Shown one piece after another: positions 8,682-17,037 of a stretch of 44,715 bases of DNA. The position numbers were made by a program, and so were the translations under genes. Below the pieces are notes generated by a model that was given only the letters and a program-made list of their open reading frames with translations, did not search any database and was not told the DNA's origin. Positions within the stretch are counted from its first letter, which is position 1, and the number at the start of each line of letters is the position of its first letter. Origin of the DNA: Gammaproteobacteria bacterium (lineage in GTDB: Bacteria; Pseudomonadota; Gammaproteobacteria; Enterobacterales; Alteromonadaceae); the NCBI GenBank assembly GCA_017302255.1, contig JAFLDV010000034.1, positions 1 through 44,715 on the forward strand, given 5' to 3'.

Positions 8682-8742
8682 TGCAGCCTCGAGGCAAAAA
8701 CTAAAAAAAATAGTTTCCGATTTTTTACCCGAGCTGTAAAGC

Positions 8743-8768
8743 AAAAAGGCTGCAAAGCAGCCTTTTTG
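8743..8768. terminator. Terminator of cysK (bidirectional hairpin)
   Basis: AAAAAGGCTGC, loop AAA, GCAGCCTTTTT. It lies 22 bases after the cysK stop on the minus strand and gives a T run on both strands. Confidence 0.85.
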
Positions 8769-8789
8769 TTGTGAAGTGAAGTTACTTAC

Positions 8790-9758
8790 TTAAGCTTGTA
8801 ATTCGGCTTCGGTAAAGACATCCGCAAACAGGGCGCTTGATAAATAACGCTCTGCTGAAGAAGGCAGGATCACCACGATATTTTTGCCGGCGTTTTCTGG
8901 CAACTCAGCGAGGCGTTTGGCGGCAACAACAGCTGCGCCAGACGAAATCCCGGCTAAGATACCTTCTTCTTTCATAAGGCGATGCGCCATCGCGATTGCG
9001 TCGTCGTTGCTGACTTTCTCAACGCGGTCAATCAGGGATAAATCCAGATTACCCGGAATAAAACCTGCACCGATCCCTTGGATTTTGTGCGGGCCTGGTT
9101 TGATTTCTTCGCCAGCCAATTTTTGGCTAATGACAGGAGAATCAGCAGGTTCGACCGCAACGCTAATCAACGGATGATTTTTTTCATTTTTGATATAACG
9201 ACTAACACCGGTGATAGTACCGCCAGTACCTACACCTGCGACGAAGATATCAATTTGACCATCAGTATCATTCCAAATTTCTGGACCTGTGGTATCAAAG
9301 TGGATCTGCGGGTTAGCCGGGTTTTCAAACTGTTGTAATAACAAATATTTGTCAGGGTTCGATGCCTCGATCTCTTTGGCCTTATCAATTGCGCCTTTCA
9401 TGCCTTTTGGACCTTCGGTCAACACGACATTGGCACCTAAAGCTTTTAACAACTTCCGGCGTTCTAAGCTCATTGTTGCAGGCATGGTCAGTGTCAATGG
9501 GTAACCACGACTAGCGGCAACAAATGCTAAGGCGATACCTGTATTACCAGATGTTGGCTCGATTAATTCCTTGCCTGGTCCTAACAAACCTTTTTTCTCA
9601 GCATCCCAAATCAACGCTGCGCCTAAGCGACATTTAACGCTGAAGCTTGGGTTACGCGCTTCAATTTTCGCGTAAACATTACCGCCAGTCACACGTTTCA
9701 GTTTGACCAGTGGGGTGCGGCCGATAGATAAAGAGTTGTCTTCGTAAATGTTCGCCAT
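8790..9758 (-). CDS. cysK: Cysteine synthase A (O-acetylserine sulfhydrylase)
   Basis: PLP enzyme that makes L-cysteine from O-acetylserine and sulfide in the cytosol. It is near-identical in layout to E. coli CysK (322 versus 323 residues): NPSFSVKCR carries the PLP lysine, [11 protein letters not shown] is the substrate loop, [15 protein letters not shown] binds the cofactor phosphate, and GISSGAAV closes the active site. The C-terminus [11 protein letters not shown] also matches CysK rather than CysM. The ATG at 9758 has GGAG five bases upstream. It is a single-gene unit bounded by a hairpin terminator. The 350-base upstream region may hold CysB control, but no site is certain. Confidence 0.96.
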   Translation of the reverse strand: MANIYEDNSLSIGRTPLVKLKRVTGGNVYAKIEARNPSFSVKCRLGAALIWDAEKKGLLGPGKELIEPTSGNTGIALAFVAASRGYPLTLTMPATMSLERRKLLKALGANVVLTEGPKGMKGAIDKAKEIEASNPDKYLLLQQFENPANPQIHFDTTGPEIWNDTDGQIDIFVAGVGTGGTITGVSRYIKNEKNHPLISVAVEPADSPVISQKLAGEEIKPGPHKIQGIGAGFIPGNLDLSLIDRVEKVSNDDAIAMAHRLMKEEGILAGISSGAAVVAAKRLAELPENAGKNIVVILPSSAERYLSSALFADVFTEAELQA

Positions 9759-10108
9759 AAAAAGCTCCGGGCTGTTCAAGGTAGTAAGGCTGCAGCAGCT
9801 TGCACAAATCTATGCGCATGGTGCTATAAAAAGTATTGCCTTAGCATAACTGCTGCTTTTAAAAACGAAAGAAGTGTTTTGGTATAACTTATGCCAACTT
9901 TTAGTTATATAGCAGTGCGGGAAAAAACCTATTGCAGGGTGTTTTGCTATTTGTTGATTTTTAGCCAAAGAAAAGCGCGCTACAAAGCCAAAACTAACCA
10001 AGAAATGACTTTACATTATTGCGTGCTAGACGTTAATTTAACTGGTCTGTTTTTATAAATAATTGTTTTTATTCAAAGGCTTTAATAGCTCTGCAGGAGT
10101 TGGTTAGA
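9759..10108. other. Intergenic region between divergent cysK and RDD genes
   Basis: This 350-base AT-rich region must carry the cysK promoter (leftward) and the RDD gene promoter (rightward). ATAACTTATGCC and TTAGTTATAT around 9886-9910 contain AT-rich half-sites of the general kind found at CysB-controlled promoters, but I cannot identify a CysB site securely. A short frame on the minus strand here has no ribosome site and no recognisable content. Confidence 0.4.
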
Positions 10109-11122
10109 TTGCAACAAGATGACATTCTACAAAGCCCGGTGCCGACCGGCGCCACTGGTGAAGCGCTTACCCAAAAAGAAAGTCGAGAAATTGTTACTCC
10201 TTATGCTTTTAAGGTGTGTCCAAATTTACTGGGCGTGCCGCTGGCAACGCCATTACGACGTTTGCTGGCCATCGCTATTGATGCGATGGTAGTGTCTGCG
10301 CTGGCTGGCGCAAGTTTGCTCGCATTAATTCCGGTATTAGTGTTTCTGGGCTGGCGGCGTTGGCAGGTTCGGGCCACTAAACATCTAGTGTTATTGGTTA
10401 TTGCTGGTTTGTTTTTAGTCCCAACTGCCCAATTGGCTCCAGAGTACATTACCGAAAAAGAACAAGCAGAGACCGCAAACATCGATAAAGATTCCTTAGT
10501 GCAGTTGGCTGGGCTTGCGCTCGCTGTTCGCCAAGATCGTTGTGAACTTGCTTGCATGGATGCGGCTTTCGCTGATACGGCAAAAGCATTGGCGCAGAAT
10601 AAGGTTCCGAAACGGATCGCTACTGATGCGTTAAAAGAAATTATGTCGGCGACTGATTATGACGAAGCTGCACAGCCTTTGGTGCTGGCGAAAATTCTGG
10701 CAGATTATCCTGAGATAGCTGAGCAAACCGCGCCGCAAGCAAAACCTGTTGAGGTCGAAAAGTCTTGGTTTACGCCGCCAGAGGGCGTGCACAGTGTACT
10801 GGAATGGGCAAAAGGCATTTTATCCGACCTTGGAATAGGTGTTGGTTGGATGGTGTTCTATTTTACCTTGTGCGTTTCTTGGGCCAATGGCCAGACAATT
10901 GGCAAATTGTTGTTAGGCATTCAAGTGACCCAATTAGATGGTGAGCCGCTGAGTTTATTCAACTCCTTTAGCCGTCAAGGTGGTTATGGTGCGGGTATTG
11001 CGACCGGACTATTGGGCTTTCTGCAAATCTTTTGGGATCCAAATCGGCAAGCCATTCAAGATAAAGTGTCTTCAACGGTGGTCATCCGTTTAGGCCAAGA
11101 AAAACGACCGCTGACTCACTAA
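10109..11122 (+). CDS. RDD-family membrane protein with a large soluble insertion
   Basis: A roughly 337-residue membrane protein. Family function is mostly unknown; some members act in ion exchange. The RDD pattern is visible: LRRLLAIAIDAMVV in the first helix, and a final FWDPNRQAIQDKVSSTVV segment. Helices lie near residues 45-95 and 230-310. They are split by a hydrophilic insertion of about 120 residues with several acidic stretches and two nearby cysteines (CELAC), which is longer than in simple RDD proteins. No ATG is available. The TTG at 10109 is preferred over that at 10100 because AGGAG lies nine bases upstream of it but abuts the other. Confidence 0.75.
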   Translation: MQQDDILQSPVPTGATGEALTQKESREIVTPYAFKVCPNLLGVPLATPLRRLLAIAIDAMVVSALAGASLLALIPVLVFLGWRRWQVRATKHLVLLVIAGLFLVPTAQLAPEYITEKEQAETANIDKDSLVQLAGLALAVRQDRCELACMDAAFADTAKALAQNKVPKRIATDALKEIMSATDYDEAAQPLVLAKILADYPEIAEQTAPQAKPVEVEKSWFTPPEGVHSVLEWAKGILSDLGIGVGWMVFYFTLCVSWANGQTIGKLLLGIQVTQLDGEPLSLFNSFSRQGGYGAGIATGLLGFLQIFWDPNRQAIQDKVSSTVVIRLGQEKRPLTH

Positions 11123-11165
11123 GCAAATTATTATAGTTATTAACAACTTGCTTTAGCTCAATACT

Positions 11166-11194
11166 GTGCCGTGAAATTTCTCGCGGCACTTTTG
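11166..11194 (+). terminator. Intrinsic terminator of the RDD gene
   Basis: GTGCCGTGA and TCGCGGCAC pair over 9 bp (one G-U) with a 6-base loop, followed by TTTTGT. Confidence 0.75.
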
Positions 11195-11353
11195 TCTCGA
11201 TACGGTATACTAGTGGTCCAAACAGTTGTGTCGTACCTGCAAAAAGGGCGGCAAAAGCGCTGCTATAACCCTAATCTTTAAGCAATATGGGAATATCCCA
11301 AAGCCTTGAAAATCCGGTTATACAATAAAAATAGCGACACCGCGGAGCTTAGC

Positions 11354-12475
11354 ATGAAGAAAGTTGTGATCAGTGGATCTGGCGTATTCACCCCAGAATC
11401 AATCATTACCAACGAAGAGTTGGTCGCCAGTTTTAACCAGTATGTCGATTTATTTAATGCGGAAAATGCTGAAGCAATTAATGCTGGGGAAGTTGCAGCC
11501 CTAGAGTACTCAAGTTGCGAATTTATCGAAAAAGCCTCAGGCATCAAGTCTCGTCATGTGCTGTATAAAGACGGTATTCTCGACCCGAACACCATGCAGC
11601 CTGTGTTTCATAAGCGCCCAGAAGACCAACTGCCAGAAATGGTAGAAATGGCTGTCGCTGCGGCAAAAGAAGCACTGGCGCAAGCAGGTAAAACTGCCGC
11701 TGATATCGACTTAATTATCTGCGCTGCGTCAAACATTCAGCGTCCATATCCTGCTCTTTCAATTGAATTGCAAAAAGAATTAGGCGCGGGCGGTTATGCT
11801 TTTGATATGAATGTAGCCTGTTCTTCTGCCACATTTGCTATAAGCAACGCAGTCAATGCCATCCGTGGTGGTACTGCATCTGTGGTGTTGGTAGTGAACC
11901 CAGAATTTGCTTCGCCGCAGGTGAATTACACCAGTCGCGATAGCCATTTCATCTTTGGTGATGTCTGCACTGCAACCATCATTGAAGCTGCCGAAACTGC
12001 AACCGCTGAAAATAGCTACGAAATTTTGGGCATGAAACTCAAAACTGAATTTTCCAACAATATTCGTTGTGATGTCAGTTATGTCGACCACTGTCACCCT
12101 GAAGTTGACCCGGAAGCGCCATTCTTTCGTCAACAAGGCCGCAAAGTGTTCAAAGAATTATTGCCGCTCGTTGCTGACGTGATCCAAGGTGAAATGGACA
12201 GACTGCAAATAGCGCCAGATGATTTAAAACGGCTGTGGTTACACCAAGCAAATATCAATATGAATATCTTTGCTGCGCGAAAAATTCTCGGACGCGATCC
12301 AGAAGCGGGTGAAGCACCTTTGGTTTTGGACACTTACGCCAATACCGCATCTGCTGGCTCAATTATTGCGTTTCATCAGAATAAACAGGGCCTTGTGGTC
12401 GGTGACAAAGCCGTGTTGTGTTCCTTTGGTGCTGGTTACTCGGTTGGCTGCTTAATGCTGCAGCGCAACCGCTAA
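11354..12475 (+). CDS. FabH-like beta-ketoacyl-ACP synthase III family protein
   Basis: Thiolase-fold condensing enzyme. FabH-type enzymes start fatty-acid chains from acetyl-CoA and malonyl-ACP. The Cys-His-Asn triad is complete: Cys156 in NVACSSATF, His297 in WLHQANINMN, Asn330 in NTASAGS. GAGYSVG lies at the C-terminus. At 373 residues it is about 55 longer than canonical FabH (around 317), with extra sequence near residues 25-95. It stands alone, outside a fab cluster. It may be a housekeeping initiation enzyme of the long type seen in marine gammaproteobacteria, or one with another acyl preference. The ATG at 11354 has GGAG seven bases upstream. A possible TATACT -10 box lies near 11206. 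Confidence 0.88.
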   Translation: MKKVVISGSGVFTPESIITNEELVASFNQYVDLFNAENAEAINAGEVAALEYSSCEFIEKASGIKSRHVLYKDGILDPNTMQPVFHKRPEDQLPEMVEMAVAAAKEALAQAGKTAADIDLIICAASNIQRPYPALSIELQKELGAGGYAFDMNVACSSATFAISNAVNAIRGGTASVVLVVNPEFASPQVNYTSRDSHFIFGDVCTATIIEAAETATAENSYEILGMKLKTEFSNNIRCDVSYVDHCHPEVDPEAPFFRQQGRKVFKELLPLVADVIQGEMDRLQIAPDDLKRLWLHQANINMNIFAARKILGRDPEAGEAPLVLDTYANTASAGSIIAFHQNKQGLVVGDKAVLCSFGAGYSVGCLMLQRNR

Positions 12476-12512
12476 CAATTCACCGGCATACCACGCAACA
12501 GATGTATGCGCT

Positions 12513-12550
12513 AAAACTCAGTGCTGCTTAGACACGCAGTACTGAGTTTT
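12513..12550 (+). terminator. Terminator hairpin after the FabH-like gene
   Basis: AAAACTCAGTGCTGC and GCAGTACTGAGTTTT pair over about 15 bp (one G-U) with an 8-base loop; the right arm ends in TTTT. It overlaps the 3' end and stop of the minus-strand CBM48 gene and can act on both strands. Confidence 0.7.
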
Positions 12551-12830
12551 CTTCATAACACAGTGGTGATGGTACGTACGCATCAGCGGCATCATCGTTC
12601 TTCCAAATTTCGCCGTTCAGTAAATAGCGGAATTGAAATTCCTGATCGGTAGGCAGCGTTAAAGTCGTTGCGAAATCGCCATTCTTTTGTTTCTTCAACT
12701 CAGTCGCCTGCCAATCATTGAACTCGCCTAACACGGCAACGCTTGCAGCTTCAGCAGCTTGCACTGCAGGCACCACGAACGTGACTTTGCATACTGGTTT
12801 GGTCTTTAAATATTGTTTACTAAGCGACAT
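12528..12830 (-). CDS. Small CBM48/AMPK-type glycogen-binding-like protein
   Basis: A 100-residue protein consisting of little more than one early-set/CBM48 domain. VAVLGEFNDWQATELKKQKNG contains the GxFNxW motif of the AMPK-beta glycogen-binding fold, and FQFRYLLNGEIWKNDD is the second conserved strand pair (normally Y-x-F-x-V-DG-x-W). There is no catalytic domain. Such stand-alone domains are thought to bind alpha-glucans, but no glycogen gene is nearby. The ATG at 12830 has GGGA upstream, while the longer frame has no ribosome site. It is convergent with the FabH-like gene; its stop lies inside the shared hairpin. Confidence 0.8.
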   Translation of the reverse strand: MSLSKQYLKTKPVCKVTFVVPAVQAAEAASVAVLGEFNDWQATELKKQKNGDFATTLTLPTDQEFQFRYLLNGEIWKNDDAADAYVPSPLCYEENSVLRV

Positions 12831-13163
12831 AGCCTGTTCCCTCTGATAATTGTTTGCCGGTTGCACCCCTGTGGTGTGCAAAGTTCTCGGCCTGCTTGAC
12901 GAATGTTCTAAAACTATAGCTGGTTAAAATTAGCACAATCTCATTTCAGTAAAATTGCAATCCGTGGCTGCAAGCATGATGCAAACGTATGGATTGTTAT
13001 TTTTATCAGCACGCATGTATGCAAACGCATTCACGCATACAGAACGCTCCTCTCAGATATACAACAGCACAGTGTGTCCTTAAGTGCGTTAGCGCACTCA
13101 AGCAGCCAATTTCTATGCATATTAAATGGGCAATTGCCGGATTTGGCATTTTTATGGCTGACC

Positions 13164-13188
13164 TTTATTCACCTTACAGGTGAATAAA
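13164..13188. repeat. 10-bp perfect inverted repeat
   Basis: TTTATTCACC and GGTGAATAAA with a 5-base loop. The symmetry would suit a repressor site or a weak hairpin. No T run follows on the plus strand. Confidence 0.6.
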
Positions 13189-13210
13189 ATTAAACTGTGG
13201 TGATAAATAT

Positions 13211-13244
13211 AAAAAAAGCCCCGAGCAAATCGCTTGCTTGGGGC
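13211..13244 (-). terminator. Intrinsic terminator of sdaA
   Basis: On the minus strand, GCCCC-AAGCAA pairs with TTGCT-GGGGC and is followed by seven T. It lies about 75 bases past the sdaA stop. Confidence 0.85.
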
Positions 13245-13317
13245 TTGATTCTGTCAGTGTGCTTTTTTCTAAGTGATTGATAAATAACTGAAATAAAGCA
13301 CTTCTACTATTACTGCA

Positions 13318-14700
13318 TCAACATTCAATAATGTTTACCGCAAGACCACCGCGTGAAGTTTCTTTGTACTTACTTTGCATATCGCGGCCAGTGTCCCACA
13401 TGGTTTTGATCACTTTATCCAGTGACACTTTGTGCTCACCAGTACCACGAAGTGCTAACCGTGAGGCGTTGATAGCTTTAATCGAGCCCATGGCGTTACG
13501 TTCAATACAAGGCACTTGCACTAAACCACCAACAGGGTCACAAGTCAGGCCCAAATTATGTTCCATGCCGATTTCCGCGGCGTTTTCGACGTTATCCACC
13601 GAACCACCCAAAATTTCGGTTAAGGCGCCAGCGGCCATTGAACAGGCGACACCAACTTCACCTTGGCAGCCAACTTCGGCACCAGAAATTGAGGCATTTT
13701 TCTTGTACAAAATACCAATTGCCGCAGCTGTTAGCAGGTAACGACAGTAGATATCTGGCGTCACTGGCTGGATGAATTTATCGTAATACATTAATACTGC
13801 GGGAATAATGCCGGCGGCGCCGTTGGTTGGTGCTGTCACAACACGACCACCTGCGGCATTTTCTTCATTCACCGCTAAGGCAAATAAATTCACCCAGTCC
13901 ATGACTTGCAATGGATCTGAGCTTTTTTCTGCCATTAAACGGCGGTGCAGGGCAGGTGCGCGGCGTTTAACTTTTAAGCCACCAGGTAAAATGCCATCAG
14001 TTTTCATACCACGTTGGATGCAGTTGACCATGGTTTGCCAAATCAGACCAAGCTCTTGTTCGATTTGGCTTTCCGAGCGCAACACCTTCTCGTTTTCCAT
14101 CATCAGCGCAGCAATTGACAGACCAGTTTCTTTGCACATTTTCAGTAATTCAGCGCCAGTATTAAATGGATACGGCGGTGGATTGTCTGCAGCAAATTGG
14201 CTCGCTGCTTCTTTTTCTTGCGCGAAATCTTCGGCCTTTACGATAAAACCGCCGCCAATAGAGAAATAAATCTCGCTAAAAACAATTTCTTTATTTTCAT
14301 CAAAAGCGATGAGTTCCATACCATTGCTATGTTCTTTCAACGTCTTACGGCGGTGGAATACAATCGCACCTTCGCGAGGAAAGCCGACGGTAGGGCCTTG
14401 TTTTAAGGTAATTTGCTGGCTTTCATCAACCTGCTTCAGAATTACTGGGACTAAATCAGGATCACAGTTTTCCGGTAAATAACCTGAGAGGCCCAAAATT
14501 ACTGCTTTACCAGTGCCGTGGCCGATGCCAGTTTGACCTAGTGAACCATATAATTCGACTTTAATAGTACTCACCTTGGCCAACAAACCTTGTTGCTCGA
14601 GGTGATCGGTAAATAATTTGGCAGCTCGCATTGGGCCGACAGTGTGAGAACTGGACGGGCCGATACCGATGCTGAACATATCAAATGCACTAATAATCAT
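13318..14700 (-). CDS. sdaA: L-serine ammonia-lyase (L-serine dehydratase), single-chain [4Fe-4S] type
   Basis: Deaminates L-serine to pyruvate and ammonia using a catalytic [4Fe-4S] cluster. The 460-residue protein matches E. coli SdaA (454): an N-terminal domain with [18 protein letters not shown] and a C-terminal catalytic domain with [21 protein letters not shown] and [15 protein letters not shown], which supply the cysteines. The ATG at 14700 aligns with the family start; its ribosome site is weak (AAAGAAAAA). It is the last gene of the minus-strand block pabB-nudL-sdaA, the same order as in E. coli, with an 87-base gap after nudL, and it ends at a strong terminator. Confidence 0.95.
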   Translation of the reverse strand: MIISAFDMFSIGIGPSSSHTVGPMRAAKLFTDHLEQQGLLAKVSTIKVELYGSLGQTGIGHGTGKAVILGLSGYLPENCDPDLVPVILKQVDESQQITLKQGPTVGFPREGAIVFHRRKTLKEHSNGMELIAFDENKEIVFSEIYFSIGGGFIVKAEDFAQEKEAASQFAADNPPPYPFNTGAELLKMCKETGLSIAALMMENEKVLRSESQIEQELGLIWQTMVNCIQRGMKTDGILPGGLKVKRRAPALHRRLMAEKSSDPLQVMDWVNLFALAVNEENAAGGRVVTAPTNGAAGIIPAVLMYYDKFIQPVTPDIYCRYLLTAAAIGILYKKNASISGAEVGCQGEVGVACSMAAGALTEILGGSVDNVENAAEIGMEHNLGLTCDPVGGLVQVPCIERNAMGSIKAINASRLALRGTGEHKVSLDKVIKTMWDTGRDMQSKYKETSRGGLAVNIIEC

Positions 14701-14787
14701 AGGGTTTTTCTTTATATCAACAGAGATGCGGCATTGTAGCGGATCTAGATCCATTCGGTAAGTCAGTATGTTACTGGTCAGTGGTGC

Positions 14788-15348
14788 TTACAGAAATTCG
14801 CTAGTGTATTGACTTAAGCTGGTTAAAATTGCGGCGCTCGCACCCCAAATCAACTTATTTTGCCATGGAATAAAATGTAATAACTGCGCATGTCCACGTA
14901 GCTGCCAAGTTTCGCTAATACGATTAGCTGGATTTAACGCAAAGTGAAGTGGGATGGTAAAGGCTGCTGCAACTTCGCTAGTTTGTAGCTTAAGTTCAGG
15001 CGCTTGCGCTAAAACAGCGAGCCACGGCTTCACCACAAAGCCAGTCGAAGTCGACAAGGCGGGCAGGGCTATGGTGTCAGTGATAAGCTGTGCTTGAATG
15101 CCTACTTCCTCAAAGGCCTCGCGTTTAGCGGCAATTATTGCACTCTCACCGGCTTCAAGACGGCCACCTGGAAAACTGATTTGCCCAGGATGATGACGCA
15201 GGTGCAGCGCTCTTCTTGTCAACAATAGTTGCCATTGTCCCTCGGCATGCCATACCGGAAGCAACACTGCGGCGTTCACTTGCGCCTCGAGTATTGCATC
15301 GTGCTGCTGTGGACGTAAGGTGAGGGTACTCAGCCAATTGTTGTGCAA
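14788..15348 (-). CDS. nudL: NUDIX hydrolase, NudL/YeaB type (CoA pyrophosphatase)
   Basis: A 186-residue NUDIX protein of the CoA-pyrophosphatase class, expected to hydrolyse CoA and related dinucleotides. LLLTRRALHLRHHPGQISFPGG is the class-specific motif before the NUDIX box, which reads GGRLEAGESAIIAAKREAFEEVGI and has all metal-binding glutamates of Gx5Ex7REUxEExGU. TTG at 15348 is the only plausible start, with GAGA six bases upstream. It lies between pabB (50-base gap) and sdaA, as in E. coli. CoA pyrophosphatase activity is inferred from the motif and not shown. Confidence 0.88.
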   Translation of the reverse strand: MHNNWLSTLTLRPQQHDAILEAQVNAAVLLPVWHAEGQWQLLLTRRALHLRHHPGQISFPGGRLEAGESAIIAAKREAFEEVGIQAQLITDTIALPALSTSTGFVVKPWLAVLAQAPELKLQTSEVAAAFTIPLHFALNPANRISETWQLRGHAQLLHFIPWQNKLIWGASAAILTSLSQYTSEFL

Positions 15349-15398
15349 TCTTTATCTCTTTATTCCAGCAAGCTTAAAGCGAACCAACAAGTACCAGT

Positions 15399-16802
15399 TT
15401 ATGCCAACTCAGTCAGCACTGGCAAAATTTTACCAACCTTATCAAAGGTTTCTTGATACTCGCTTTCGCCGTTGGAGTCAGCAACGATACCGCCACCAGC
15501 CCATGCATAAATGGCGTTATTGGCACAAACTAAGGTGCGGATCGCGATGTTGGTATCCATATGACCGTGCACACTTAAATAACCAATACTGCCGCAATAG
15601 ATATTGCGCCGATGCGGCTCCAACTCTTCGATGATTTGCATGGCTCGTACTTTCGGCGCACCAGTAATTGATCCACCCGGAAAAGCCGCAGCGAGCGCAT
15701 CGATGGCTTGATGTTGTGGCGCGAGTTCACCGGTGATGGTGCTAACCAGATGATGTACGGCCGGAAAGGATTCAATAGCGAATAAACTCGGCACTTTCAC
15801 CGTGCCGGGACTACAGACTTTGCCCAAGTCATTACGCAGCAAATCAACAATCATCACGTTTTCCGCCCGATCTTTGGGCGAGTTCTGCAGTGCTTCAGCA
15901 CTTTGCTTATCGTCTTGTGCATTAGCAAAACGCGGTTTAGTGCCTTTGATTGGTTTGGTTTCTACTCGTCGCTGGTTCACTTCGATAAAACGTTCTGGCG
16001 ATATTGATAAAATTGCGCAGTCGGCTAGCCGAATAAATGCCGAAAATGGTGCGGCATTGCGAACACGGAGTCGCAAATAAGCTTGCCATTCATCGCCTTG
16101 ATAATTGGCGCTAAAACGCTGGGCCAAATTGATTTGATAACAATCACCGCTTTGCAGATATTGCTGTATTTGCTCGAATTTCTGCAGGTATTCCGGCTTA
16201 GTCATATTCGCTTGCCAATCGCTGGTTAGCGCGAATGGGCGCTGAGAGGTCGGGTTGCGCTCAGCATCCAGCGAGCTGTACTGGGCATTAAACCATTGTT
16301 CACGACGAGGCCAAGCTTGTTCGGCGGGCTCCTCAGTATCGATATACCAAAGTTGCTGAGTTGCTTTATCCAGCACCAAAGCCCAGCGGTAGAAGCCGAC
16401 GGCAAGATCGGGCATTGCCACATCATCGGCGGCAATAGTCGGTAGTTTCTCCAAAGTTCTGCCCAAGTCATAGCCAAAAAAGCCAGCAATGCCGCCCATA
16501 AAAGGTAAGGTCGGCTTTGACAGTTCAACCTGTGGGAAATACTGCTGTTGCAGCTGCTTTAATAAGATAAATGGCGCACATTGTTTTACCGTACTGGTGT
16601 TTGCGCTTAAATCGGTAACTTCGCAATGCTCGCCACGAGCCACTAAGGTTAAAAACGGTGCAGCGACTAAAATGTCATATCGACTGTTAGGATGCTCGCT
16701 TGCGGCTGAATCGAGCAGCATGGCAAATGGCAGATGCTGGACTTTGGCAAACCAGTCGGTCAAATCTGTAGGGGCATTAGGGAGTTGCAACAACATCGAC
16801 AT
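15399..16802 (-). CDS. pabB: Aminodeoxychorismate synthase component I
   Basis: Converts chorismate and ammonia (from glutamine via PabA) to 4-amino-4-deoxychorismate, the precursor of p-aminobenzoate and folate. Chorismate-utilising enzyme signatures are intact: ETKPIKGTKPRF with the PabB-type lysine, MIVDLLRNDLGKVC, and FPGGSITGAPKVRAMQIIEELEP. The N-terminal tryptophan-pocket region holds GGIAGFFGYDLGR. The start is uncertain: GTG at 16814, ATG at 16802 and ATG at 16796 are all possible and none has a strong ribosome site. It is the first gene of the pabB-nudL-sdaA block. No pabA is in the window. Confidence 0.93.
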   Translation of the reverse strand: MSMLLQLPNAPTDLTDWFAKVQHLPFAMLLDSAASEHPNSRYDILVAAPFLTLVARGEHCEVTDLSANTSTVKQCAPFILLKQLQQQYFPQVELSKPTLPFMGGIAGFFGYDLGRTLEKLPTIAADDVAMPDLAVGFYRWALVLDKATQQLWYIDTEEPAEQAWPRREQWFNAQYSSLDAERNPTSQRPFALTSDWQANMTKPEYLQKFEQIQQYLQSGDCYQINLAQRFSANYQGDEWQAYLRLRVRNAAPFSAFIRLADCAILSISPERFIEVNQRRVETKPIKGTKPRFANAQDDKQSAEALQNSPKDRAENVMIVDLLRNDLGKVCSPGTVKVPSLFAIESFPAVHHLVSTITGELAPQHQAIDALAAAFPGGSITGAPKVRAMQIIEELEPHRRNIYCGSIGYLSVHGHMDTNIAIRTLVCANNAIYAWAGGGIVADSNGESEYQETFDKVGKILPVLTELA

Positions 16803-17037
16803 GAAACTTATCACTTTAAGTTAGGCTAGTGGTCGCGGCCAAAAATGCGGTCAGACTGCAGGAATTCTCTGTAGATTGACTAGCCGCTGATTTCGTTGCG
16901 CGTTATGATACCAGCCCTGCTTAAAAAGAACAGTGCAGCGCCAAAGCAAGAAACGGCTGCTGCGCGCCAATAGAACCGAGCTTTTGCCAAGCTTTAAATA
17001 GCTAAGCTAGAGCCAAACCACTGCAGAAGGGCACCCT

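Larger units (their letters stand above)
12831..13317. other. Intergenic region upstream of the CBM48 gene
   Basis: No convincing gene. It holds the presumed CBM48 promoter, two direct copies of ATGCAAACG(T/C)AT (near 12980 and 13018), a 10-bp inverted repeat at 13164-13188 and the sdaA terminator. A 64-codon frame across 12989-13183 contains many Cys/His codons, has no ribosome site and looks non-coding. Confidence 0.5.

Noticed and set aside
9810-10001. 63-codon frame on the minus strand upstream of cysK
   Set aside because: No ribosome site, no recognisable content, and it occupies the expected cysK promoter region.
12989-13183. 64-codon frame on the plus strand
   Set aside because: Rich in Cys and His with no ribosome site; it ends inside an inverted repeat. 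It looks like translated non-coding DNA.
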